Positions 36,330 to 46,330 of a DNA stretch of 64,000 bases are shown here, piece by piece. A program made the translations under genes and the position numbers. Every line of letters starts with the position of its first letter. Position 1 is the first letter of the stretch. The stretch is from Ailurus styani (taxonomy: Eukaryota > Chordata > Mammalia > Carnivora > Ailuridae): positions 1,344,087 through 1,408,086 of the forward strand of contig LNAC01000375.1 in NCBI GenBank assembly GCA_002007465.1, read 5' to 3'. Under the pieces are notes generated by a model, which saw only the letters and a list, made by a program, of their open reading frames with translations, ran no database searches and had not been told where the DNA came from.

Positions 36330-36995
36330 ATTAATAACAGCAAAAACAAATCCAGCAATTCCATTTTGGGCTACTTATCTAAAGAAAATGAAAACACAAA
36401 TCCAAAGAGGTATATGCACCTCTATGCTCACTGCACTATTGTTTACAATGGCCAACATATGGAAGCAACCTAAGGCTCCATTGATACATGGATAAAGAAG
36501 ATGGGATATATATACACAATGGCATACTACTCAGACATAAAATAGAATGAAATCTTGCCATTTGTGACAGCATGGACCTACAGGGTATTATGCTAAGGGA
36601 AATAATAAGTCAAACAGAGAAAGACAAATACCATATGATTTCAATTATATCTATCTAAAACAAACAAACAAACAAAGAAAAACAGAAAAAGTCTGATGGA
36701 TACAGAAAATAAACTGTTGGTGACCAGGAGGGGGACATGTTGCTGGGATAAGCAAAACAGGTGAAGGGTGTTAAAAGGTAAAAATTTCCATTCATAAAAT
36801 AAATAAGTTATGTTGATATAATGTACAACATAGTGAATATAGTCAATAATATTATAGTAACTTTGGTGACAGATGGTAACTAGACTTATCATGGGAATCA
36901 TTCTGAAATGTACAAAAATATTGAAAAACTAGATATACAACTGAAACTAATAGGATATTGTATGTCAGTTATAGTTCAGAAAAAATAATAATACC
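36330..36995 (+). mobile_element. 5'-truncated old L1, 3' end
   Basis: CCAGCAATTCCATTTTGGGC, then CTGCACTATTGTTTACAATG, ATGGATAAAGAAGATGGGAT, ATGAAATCTTGCCATTTGTG and CAGGGTATTATGCTAAGGGA. A GGGGGACATGTTG-like 3' UTR block follows. This is the end of ORF2 and the 3' UTR of an old mammalian L1, with frames broken. Confidence 0.8.
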
Positions 36996-38730
36996 AAAAA
37001 CATATAAAATATTTAGGAATAAAAAGAAATAGGTATTAACAATTGAAAACAAATGCCAAACTATTCTGACATCTAAAAGCATGAGATTAATACTATATTC
37101 CTAAGAGGAAATATTTGTCACTATAAACATATTGATTCTAAGAATTTATAACTACATAATTTTATTAAATATAGTTCTGATGGAAACTCCCAAAAAGATT
37201 TTTTTGGGAATGATAGAAACAAAGAACTTGGGAGATCTATTATAAAATGCAAAGTAAATTATTCTTCTAAAAATATGAAAGAAATTTCTGAAAAATAAAG
37301 GAAACAATCAGTTCTTCCAAATATGTATACTATATATAAATATACATTATTCTAATATATATTATTAGAATATATTATATTAGAATATATAATAGTATTC
37401 TAATAAAGGAGGAAAAGATTAATGAGAAAAAATAGATACCACCAAAATATAATTTCTAATATGGAATAATAAATAATAAAGGAAACATCACAAATCAATG
37501 GGTAGAGAAAATATTAATGACAGTGGGATCACTGATAGCAAATTAGATTTTTAGAAAATTAATTTAGATCTCTTACTGTACAACAAATAAACTCCAAATG
37601 AGTGGATGATCTATATATGAATATAGTCAAACAATAAAGTATAAGAAGGAAAGCCAATATAATAAAATAGAATGGACAAATGTATTAATCAAAAAAATTA
37701 TTAAAAACAAATAACCACAGCTAATAAAACATTTCAAAATACAAAGAGACAATAACTAAAGTTATTGTATATAGCTAAATAGGAGAGAGCTGCTACAAAG
37801 GCCATGTGATTAGATAGTCTTATAAGGTCAGCCACTCAGTTTTTCAGGTCATCAAATGACAGATTGATGACTAAAGATGAATACAGTTTATCAATTTCTT
37901 AAACAAACATCCCAAACTATAGAAATGGCTACAGTCTCCAATAATAAAGTACAGAATATGGACTTCTACTCCACCATACTATAATGGAAGAATTCATATT
38001 TAACCAATATTCCTAACAACAAACAAGCAGTAAAGTCATATAAAGTTTCAAAAACTTGTTTGAATGCACTGGAAATTGCCAAAGTAATTATAGCTTAAGA
38101 CAAAGCTAACTGAAATGATCTCAATTTTCTGCCTGCCTCTTTCCCCTAAGGAGGTTTTAAAATAATTGGAAGAGAGCAGGAGGTCAAGAGCCAGGCAATG
38201 CATTTCTACTAAGATGTAGAGTACACAGCAGAACTTTAGACAACTCACAGAGCTAGAAAGACATAAATACAAACCTGTGTTTACATTGAAGTCTGCAGCC
38301 TGGATTTTAGGCAACAAAATCCCAAAGAGATGGTAGTCTCAGAGAAAGAAGCCCAATATTTGGCCTTGGTTTTCCCCACAATACTATAAAAAGGTAGGGG
38401 GTGCAGGGGGAAGCAACTGTAATCCAGCAAGACTGACGTGCCACACTGATTGGAAGTCAGTTATATTTCAGATCCAAAGCAATGAGGAGACATCTTATAA
38501 AACCCTAGGATATTCAATGGGGCACTCTGGAGAATCACACCCTAGGGGTAGGGAAATCAAAGAAAGAGAAATCATAATGAAGAACATAATGAAGACTATA
38601 ACCCAGCATAGAGTAAATTTAGTCCCAGAATGGATTGAGGTGTTCTACTCCTCCACATTCTACCACAAGACTGGGTGAAGTCCTCTCTGTAGGATGATGA
38701 TGTTATCCAGAGTGTCTCCAATTTTTCATA
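36996..38730. other. AT-rich DNA, partly old L1-like
   Basis: No gene is seen. A self-complementary AT patch lies at 37325-37400 (TATATTATTAGAATATATTA). Confidence 0.4.
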
Positions 38731-39172
38731 TAAATATGTGGAGTTTAAGCAAAAGTTGACAACTGTACTTACCTAAGAATAGACCTAAAGGAAAAGATAA
38801 TAGAAAAAAACTATAGATGACAAAGATGTCAAAGTTATCAGTCAGGAACTTTAAATAACTGTAATAAAGATAGTATATAAAAATGTATGACAGATTGAAT
38901 TTTTTGCCAGAAAACTAGAATCAATAGAAAAAAATAAAATGAAAATTCTAGAAATTAAAACAAATTGTACTAATTAGGATTAAGTAATGAATAAGCTGGA
39001 CAAAACTAAAAGATTTTTTAGCTGGAACATAAAAATTTGTGGAATATATCTAGATTTATGCATGAAGAGGAAAACGGATCGGCAGTAGGCAAAAATTTTA
39101 AGGCCTGCCTCAAATGAAATTTTAGTCACAGAAGAGGAAGAGACAAAAACAATATGAAAAAAGTAATTTTAC
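38731..39172 (+). mobile_element. Older L1 ORF1, 5' half (interrupted by the young L1)
   Basis: Purine-rich ORF1-type sequence (AATCAATAGAAAAAAATAAA, AAATTCTAGAAATTAAAACA, AAAAGATTTTTTAGCTGGAA). It is colinear with the ORF1 3' half that appears on the other side of the young L1 at 45990-46330. Frames are broken. Confidence 0.55.
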
Positions 39173-39183
39173 AGAGGTAATGG

Positions 39184-40652
39184 GAGGAGGAGGAGCAAGA
39201 TGGTGAAGTAGTAGGAGACCGATTATTATCAGGTCCCAGAAATTCACCCAGATTGTTATCAAACCATTCTGAACACCTACAAAATCAACAGGAGATCGAA
39301 GAGAAGAAGTGCAGAACACTTCTAGGAACAGAAAATCGACCACTTTCCTAAAGGTAAGATGTGCAGAGAAGTTAATCTGAACCGACGGGAAGAGAGACTG
39401 CAGGGGGAGGGACTGGCTCCCAGCAAGTGAGATAACAATGAAGCATAAAATCAAAACTTTTAGAAGTCTGCTCCACTGAGGGACATCACCCCAGAGGCTA
39501 AGCGGGGGTGAAGCTCTCGTGGGGACAGTGTGGACTCAGGACCCATGGGGACCCAAAAACACCAGGGGTTCTGAGTCCAGTAGAGCTCCCAGGTATCAAA
39601 AAGAGGAATCCAATTGCAGAGACAGAGTCAAGCTGAGGAGGGATCTCCCAGCTCAGTGCTACTTTAAACCGTGATCCAAAGCACAGTCAGGCCACTGCTC
39701 TTTGAGTGGCAGATCCAGAGAGACCCCCTCCTTCCTCGTCTGGGAGGAGTGTCACAGGAGTGCACTGCAGGAATCTGCTGGGTTTGGAGTTCTAATGGGA
39801 ACATGCATCAGAGATAGAAATGGTAGGTCACAAGCTGGGTGAGTTCAGAGTGTGGCTGGAGACCAGGGAGACGGGAGGGACTGACTGCTTTCTCTGAGGA
39901 CGCACTGAGGAGTGGGGTCCCGAGCTTTCAGCTCCTCCACTTGGAGATTGGGAGGCCACCATTTTCATTCCGGTCCTCCAAAGCTGTAGGGAAAGCATTC
40001 TGGGAACAAAAGCTCCCAAGAGCAAACCCCAGCCGATTACTTAGCCTGCCCCCTGGCAAGGGTGGTGCAATTCCGCCTCAGGCAAAGACACTTGAGAATC
40101 ACAGCAACAGGTCCCTCCTCCAGAAGATCAGCAAGAACATCCAGCCAAAACCAAGTTCACTGATCACTGAGAATTGTGAAACTCCAAAGCTAGGGGAAAG
40201 CAACACATAGAATTCATGGCTTTTTCCCCATGATCCTCTAGTCTTTCAAAGTTAAATTCTTTGAATTTAATTTTTTTCTTACTCTTTTAAAATTTTTCCA
40301 CTTTCCTATTTCAATGTTTATTAACTATTTTATCTTATCAATACCTTTTTTAAATATTTTTTAATTGTCATTGTTATAGTCATATTTTATCACTTCATTA
40401 TATTTAACCTTATTCTTTGTATACATACAGGGTCTGATCAATTCACCAGTCTAATAGATAGATATAGATATAGATAGATAGATATAGAAATAGATATAGA
40501 GATAGATATACATATAAATGTTTTTTCTTTTTTTTCCCTCTTTCTCTCCCCATAGTTTTGGGTCTCTTCTGATTAGGTTAGTGCATATTTTTCTGGGGTC
40601 ATTGCTACCCTTTAGTATTTGTTCTCTCAACCATCTATTCTTATTCTGATAC
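39184..40652 (+). promoter_or_regulatory. L1 5' UTR / internal promoter
   Basis: This is the GC-richer leader of the L1. It begins GAGGAGGAGGAGCAAGATGG, with a YY1-like CAAGATGG at 39196-39203, the site that positions L1 transcription starts in other mammals. A 123-codon open frame at 39839-40210 lies wholly in the leader and has no known domain; I do not call it a gene. The last 450 bases are T-rich, with a GATA-type microsatellite (40454-40512) just upstream of ORF1. Whether the promoter is active cannot be told from sequence. Confidence 0.75.
40454..40512. repeat. (GATA)n/(GATATA)n microsatellite in the L1 leader
   Basis: Irregular GATA and GATATA units. It is probably an expansion within this L1 copy, because related L1 leaders are T-rich but lack a long GATA run as far as I recall. 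Confidence 0.85.
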
Positions 40653-41568
40653 AGTGACGAGGTGGAAAAAACCACCACAAAAAAAGAACAAGAGACAGTA
40701 ATGATGGGTAGGGACCTAATCAGTGAGGAAATTAGTAATATGTCAGAACTAGAGTTCAGAATGACAATTATCAAGGTGCTACCTGGCCTCAAAAAAAGCA
40801 TGGAAAATAATAGAGAATCCCTCTCTAGAGAAATAAAAACCCTTTCTGGAGAAATAAAAGAACTAAAATCTAACCTAGTTGAAATCAAAAGAGCTATTAA
40901 TGAAGTGCAATCAAAAATGGAGGCTCTTACTGCTAGGATAAATGAGGCAAAAGAAAGAATTAGTGACTTAGAAGACCAAATGACAGAGAATAAAGAAGCT
41001 GAGGAAAAGAGAGGCAAACAAGGACTAGACATGAGGGAAGAATTTGAGAGATAATTGATACCAGAAGATGAAACAATATGAGAATAATTGGGATCCCAGA
41101 AGAAGAAGAAAGAGAGAGAGGGGCAGAAGAGATATTGGAGCAAATTGTAGTACAGAATTTCCCTAATTTGGTGAAGGGAACAAGCATCAAAATCCAGGAG
41201 GCAAAGAGAACCCCCTCAAAATCAATAAAAATAGGCCCACACCCTGTCATCTAATAGTTAAACTTACAAGTCTTAGTGACAAAGAGAAAATCCTGAAAGC
41301 AGCTCGGGACAAGAGGTCTATAACATAAAGTGGTAGAAATATTAGAGAGATAGCAGACCTATCCACAGATAACTGGCAGGCCAGAAAGAACTGAAAAGAT
41401 ATATTCAGAGAACTAGACGAGAAAAATATGCAGCCAAGAATACTATATCCAGCTAGGCTGTCATTGAAAATAGAAGGAGAGATAAAAACCTTCCTGGACG
41501 AACAAAAACTAAAGGAATTTGCAAAGACCAAGCCAGCCCTACAGGAAATATTGAAAGGGGTCCTATAA
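40653..41568 (+). pseudogene. L1 ORF1 (RNA-binding protein), broken
   Basis: ORF1 encodes the L1 nucleic-acid chaperone, which trimerises by an N-terminal coiled coil and binds L1 RNA with a central RRM and a C-terminal domain. The expected initiator is GTG at 40653-40655, where the family has ATG, and one A is missing in the following A run. The coiled-coil part is open at 40662-41054 (Leu/Ile/Glu/Lys heptads such as IKTLSGEIKELKSNLVEIKR). That frame stops at 41052-41054. The RRM part (IIGIPEEEERERGAEEILEQ) follows in another frame with several further lesions, and the C terminus ends at TAA 41566-41568. It cannot make a full protein as written. Confidence 0.9.
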
Positions 41569-41647
41569 GCAAAGAGAGCCTAAAAGAAACATAGACCAGA
41601 AAAGAACAGACACAATATTCAGTAACAGGCACCTTACAGGCAATACA

Positions 41648-44600
41648 ATGGCACTAAATTCATATCTCTCAATAATTATACAGAATGTATATGGGCTAAA
41701 TGCCCCAACTACAAGACACAGGGTATCAGAATGGATTAAAAAAACAACACCCATGGATATGCTGCCTACAAGAAACTCATTTTAGACCCAAAGACACCTC
41801 CAGATTTAAGTGAGGGGTTGGATAACAATTTACCATGCTAATGGACATCAAAAGAAAGCTGGGTTGGCAATCCTTATATCAGATAAATTCTATTTTAAGC
41901 CAAAGAATATAATAAGAGATGAGGAAGGACAAGTATATCATACTTAAGTATATCCTTTAAGTATATCAAAGCAAAAGATCGACAAGGAAATAAGGCTTTA
42001 AATGACACCCTGGACCAGTTGGACATCACAGATATATTCAGAACATCGCATCCCAAAACAACAGAATATGCATTCTTCTCTAGTGCACATGGAACATTCT
42101 CGAGAATAGACCATATTCTGGGTCACAAATCAGGTCTCAACAGGTACCAAAAGATTGGGGTCATTCCCTGCATATTTTCAGACCGTAATGCTCTGAAACT
42201 AGAACTCAATCACAAGAGGAAAGTTGGAAAGAACTCAAATACATGGAGGCTAAAGAATATCCTGCTAAAGAATGAATGGGTCAACTGGGAAATTAAAGAA
42301 GAATTTTTTAAAAATCATGGAAACAAATGAAAATGAAAACACAACTGTTCAAAATCCTGGGACACAGCAAAAGCAGTCCTGAGAGCAAAGTACATAGCAA
42401 TACAAACCTTTCTCAAGAAACAAAAAAGGTCTCAAGTACACAACCTAACCCTACACCTAAAGGAGCTGGAGAAAGAACAACAAAGCCTAAACCCAGCATG
42501 AGAAGAGAAATAATAAAGGTCAGAGCAGAAATCAATGACATAGAAACCAAAAGAATAGTAGAACAAATAAAAAAAACTAGGAGCTGGTTCTTTGAAAGAT
42601 TTAATAAGATTGATAAACCCCTGGCCAGACTTATCCAAAAGAAAAGAGAAAGGACTCAAATTAATAAAATCATGAATGAAAGAGGAGAGATCACAACCAT
42701 CACCAAAGAAATACAAACAATTATAAGAATATATTATGAGCAAGTCTACACCAGCAAATTTGACAATCTGGAAGAAATGGATGCATTCCTAAAGACATAT
42801 AAACTACCAAAACTGAACCAGGAAGAAATTGAAGACCTGAATAGACCCATCACCAGTAAGGAGATTGAAGCAGTCATCAAAAATCTCCCAACAAACAAGA
42901 GCCCAGGGCCAGTCAGCTTCCCAGGAGAATTCTACCAAACATTTAAAGAACTAATATCTATTCTCCTGAAACTGTTCCAAAAAATAGAAATGGAAGGAAA
43001 ATTTCTAAACTCATTTTATGAGGCCAGCATTACCTTGATCCCCAAACCAGGCAAAGACCCCATCAAGAAGGAGAATTACAGACCAATATCTTTGATGAAC
43101 ACGGATGCAAAAATCCTCAACACAATACTAGCCAGTAGGATGCAACAGCACATTAAAAGGATTATTCACCATGACCAAGTGGGATTTATTCCAGGGTTGC
43201 TAGGCTGGATCAACAAATCCAAATCAATCAATGTGATATAAGACATTAATAAAAGAAAGAGCAAGAACCATGTGACCTTTCAATAGATGCTGAAAAAGCA
43301 TTTGACAAAGTATGGCATCCTTTCTTGATCAAAAGTCTTCACAGTGCAGGCGTAGAGGGTACATACCTCAATATCATCAAAGCCATCTACAAAAAACCCA
43401 CAGTGAATATCATTCTCAATGGAGAAAAACTGAGAGCTNTCCCTAAGGTTAGGAACATGGCAGGGCTCTCCACTATCACCACTGTTATTCAACATAGTAC
43501 TACAAGTCCTAGCCTCAGCAATCAGACAACAAAAAGACATAAAAGGCATCCAAATTGGGAAAGAAGTCAAACTTTCACTTTTGTAGATGATATGATACTT
43601 TATGTGGAAAACCCAAAGCACTCCACTCCAAAACTGCTAGAACTCATCCAGAAATTCAGTAAAGTGTCAGGATATAAAATCAATACACAGAAATCAGTCC
43701 CATTTCTATATCCCAACAACAAAACAGAAGAAAGAGAAATTAAGGAGTCGATCCCATTTACAATGGCACCCAAAACCATAAGATACCTAGGAATAAACCT
43801 AACCAAAGAGGCAAAGAATCTGTATTCAGAAAACTATAAAGTACTCATGAAAGAAATTGAGGAAGACACAAAGAAGTGGAAAAACATTCCATGCTCATGG
43901 ATTCAAAGAACAAATATTGTGAACATGTCTATGCTATCTAGAGCAATCTACACATTTAATACAATGCCCAGCAAAATACCAGCAATTTATTTCAAGGAAA
44001 TGGAACAAATAATCCTAAAATTTATATGGAACCAGAAAAGACCCCAAATAGCCAAAGGAGTGTTGAAAAAGAAAACCAAAGTTTGTGGCATCACAATTCC
44101 AGATTTCAAGCTCTTTTACAAAGCTCTTATCATCAAGACAGTATGGTACTGGCACAAAAACAGACATGTAGATGAATGGAACAGAATAGAGAGCCCAGAA
44201 ATGGACCCTCAATTCTATGGTCAACTAATCTTCGACAAAGCAGNTAACAAAGCATGAAAAATGTCCAATGGAAAAAAGACAGTCTCTTCAACAAATGGTG
44301 TTGGGGAAACTGGACAGCTACATGCAGAAAAATGAAACTGGATCATTTCCTTATACCACACACAAAAAAGACTCAAAATGGATGAAAGACCTCAATGTGA
44401 GAAAGGAATCCATCAAAATCCTTGAGAAGAACACAGGCAGCAACCTCTTCCACCTCAGCCGCAGCAACTTCTTCCTAGGAACATCACCAAAGGCAAGGGA
44501 AGCAAAGGCATAAATGAACTACTGGGACTTCATCAAGATCAAAAGCTTTTTCACAGCAAAGGAAACAGTCAACAAAACCAAAAGACAACTGACAGAATGG

Positions 44601-45171
44601 GAGAAGATATTTGCAAATGACATATCAGATAAAGGGCTAGTATCCAAAATCTATAAAGAGCTTCTCANTATAACCCAGTCAAGAAATGGGAAGAAGACAT
44701 AAACAGACATTTCTCCAAAGAAGACATCTAAATGGCCAACAGAAATGTGAGAAAGTGTTCAACATCACTCAGCATCAGGGAAATACAAATCAAAACCACA
44801 CTGAGATACCACCTCACACCAGTCAGAATGGCTACAATTAACAAGTCGGGAAATGAAGGATGCGGAGGTTGCGAAGGAAAGGGGATGCAGAGAAAGGCAA
44901 ACTCTCCTACACTGTTGGTGGGAATGCAAGCTGGTGCAGCCACTCTGGAAAAAAGTATGGAGTTTCCTCAAAGAGTTGAAAATAGAGATATCCTATGACC
45001 CAGCAATCGCTCTACTGGGTATTTACACTAAAGATAGAAAGGTAGTGATCCTCAGGGGCACACGTACCCAAATGTTTATAGAACCAATGTCCACAATAGC
45101 CAAACTATGGAAAGAACCTAGATGTCCATCAACAGATGAATGGATAAATATATGTATATACACATATATAC

Positions 45172-45218
<47 letters not shown>

Positions 45219-45357
45219 ACGACATGGATGGAACTGGAGGGTATNTGAAATCTTGCCATTTGCAACAACTAGAGGATGGATGGAACTAGAGGGTATTATG
45301 CTAAGTGAAATAAGTCAATCAGAGAAAGACAATTATCATATGATCTCTCTGATATNG
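41648..45357 (+). pseudogene. L1 ORF2 (endonuclease and reverse transcriptase), broken
   Basis: ORF2 supplies the endonuclease and reverse transcriptase for target-primed reverse transcription. The ATG is at 41648. Endonuclease: NVYGLNAP near the start, and QETH with its Glu at 41772-41774, are kept. The block that holds the IYAPN and GDFN motifs is missing at 41930-41970, and the SDH motif reads SDR (Arg codon 42184-42186). Reverse transcriptase: SPGPDG reads SPGPVS (42900-42920), RPISLMN is kept, [10 protein letters not shown] is kept near 43282-43309, and FADD reads FVDD (43580-43591). The C-terminal Cys/His segment ([15 protein letters not shown]) lies near 44905-44950. At least four frame changes and stops interrupt it. 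A CA microsatellite (45155-45215) and an N-flanked repeat disrupt the last 60 codons, and an N (45356) falls on the expected stop codon. Confidence 0.93.
45155..45215. repeat. (CA)n expansion in L1 ORF2 end
   Basis: An imperfect TATACACATA stretch becomes a pure CA run. It lies where the family reads a short TATATACACAATGG, and it replaces ORF2 codons. Confidence 0.93.
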
Positions 45358-45471
45358 CAGGGTAGGGGTCATGGGGGATAGGGAGGGAAAAAAATGAAAC
45401 AAGATGGGATAGGGAAGGAGATAAACCATAAGAGACTCTTAATCTCATGAAACAAACTGAGGGTTATGGCA

Positions 45472-45491
45472 GGGGGAGGGTAGGGATAGGG
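45472..45491 (+). other. G-quadruplex motif in L1 3' UTR
   Basis: Four G runs with loops of 1, 2 and 3 bases (GGGGG A GGG TA GGG ATA GGG). The motif lies in the G-rich part of the L1 3' UTR, where G-quadruplexes are a known feature of mammalian L1. Confidence 0.85.
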
Positions 45492-45604
45492 TGGATGGGT
45501 TATGGACATTGGGGAGGGTTGGTGCTATGGTGAGTGCTGTGAAAGGTGTAAGCCTGTTGATTCACAGACCTTTACCCCTGGGGAAAAAAAAAAAAAAAAA
45601 AAAA

Positions 45605-46330
45605 GAGGTAATGGCCCCAAATTTCTATAACCAATGAATGATACCAATCTATAGATATAAGAAATTTGAGAACCCTAAACAGCATAAAAATAAAGTAGTT
45701 TAGCTACATCATAGTATACCTATGAAAACCAAGGAGAGAGGGGAAAATTCCCTAAAAAAAAAATCCCTTCAAAACCTTCAAAATAGGTCCCCTGGGTGGC
45801 TCCGAAGGTTAAGGGCCTGCTTTTGGCTCAGGTCATGGTCTCCAGTTCCTGGGATTGAGCCCCACTTCAGGCTCGAGGCTCAATGTGAAGTCTGCTTCTC
45901 CCTTTCCCTCTACTCATTCTCTCTCTCTCTCTTTCTCTCAAATGAATAAATAAAATCTTTTTAATAAAATCTTCAAAATAGTCAAAGAATTAAGACACAC
46001 TATAGTCAAAGGGGCACCCACAGGAGTAAAAGCTGACTTTGCAAGACAAGTGATAAAAGCCAGAAGATAATAGATTGATGTTTTTAATGTGCTGGAGAAA
46101 GCATTCAAAACAAAACTACTACCTCGCATTCTATACCCAGAAAACGTATCCTTTAAAAGTGAAAGCAAATTACAGAAATTCCAATGCCAGCATACCTTGG
46201 GAAAGTATTTACCAGCTAGACCTACAGTAAAGACACAGCACAGCAAAGGAATGTCTTCAAATAGAAGGAAAATGATACTAGAAATGCGGAGTATAATGAA
46301 GAGGATAATGGAGGTAAATATGTGGTAAAG
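45605..46330 (+). mobile_element. Older L1 ORF1, 3' half
   Basis: After the young L1 the older element resumes. ATTCTATACCCAGAAAACGT, CCTTTAAAAGTGAAAGCAAA, TTTACCAGCTAGACCTACAG and AATAGAAGGAAAATGATACT follow the C-terminal ORF1 text of old mammalian L1. A SINE at 45787 interrupts it. Frames are broken. Confidence 0.65.
45787..45970 (+). mobile_element. Old carnivore SINE
   Basis: GTCCCCTGGGTGGCTCCGAA head, GATTGAGCCCCACTTCAGGC body, and AAATGAATAAATAAAATCTT tail. An 11-bp duplication CTTCAAAATAG (45776-45786 and 45971-45981) flanks it. Confidence 0.9.

Larger units (their letters stand above)
39184..45604 (+). mobile_element. Full-length carnivore L1 retrotransposon (dead)
   Basis: This is a complete LINE-1 in order: 5' UTR (39184-40652), ORF1 (40653-41568), a short inter-ORF spacer, ORF2 (41648 to about 45357), 3' UTR and a 21-base A tail (45584-45604). 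An 11-bp target-site duplication AGAGGTAATGG (39173-39183 and 45604-45614) flanks it. About 6.4 kb is the normal full length for the family. The text is close to caniform L1 throughout, so it is much younger than the other L1 pieces here, though both ORFs are broken. It sits in the same orientation inside the ORF1 of an older L1. Five single Ns (43439, 44244, 44668, 45245, 45356) show the 3' half was poorly assembled, so some indels may be artefacts. Confidence 0.95.

Noticed and set aside
39839..40210. 123-codon open frame in the L1 leader
   Set aside because: It lies wholly inside the L1 5' UTR, has no known domain, and is on the sense strand, so it does not match the antisense ORF0 described in primates.
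40451..41143. 230-codon open frame on the minus strand
   Set aside because: It lies antisense to L1 ORF1 and its leader. Its Ser/Leu/Phe/Ile-rich translation is the mirror of a Lys/Glu-rich coiled coil, with a Tyr/Ile-rich end from the GATA repeat.
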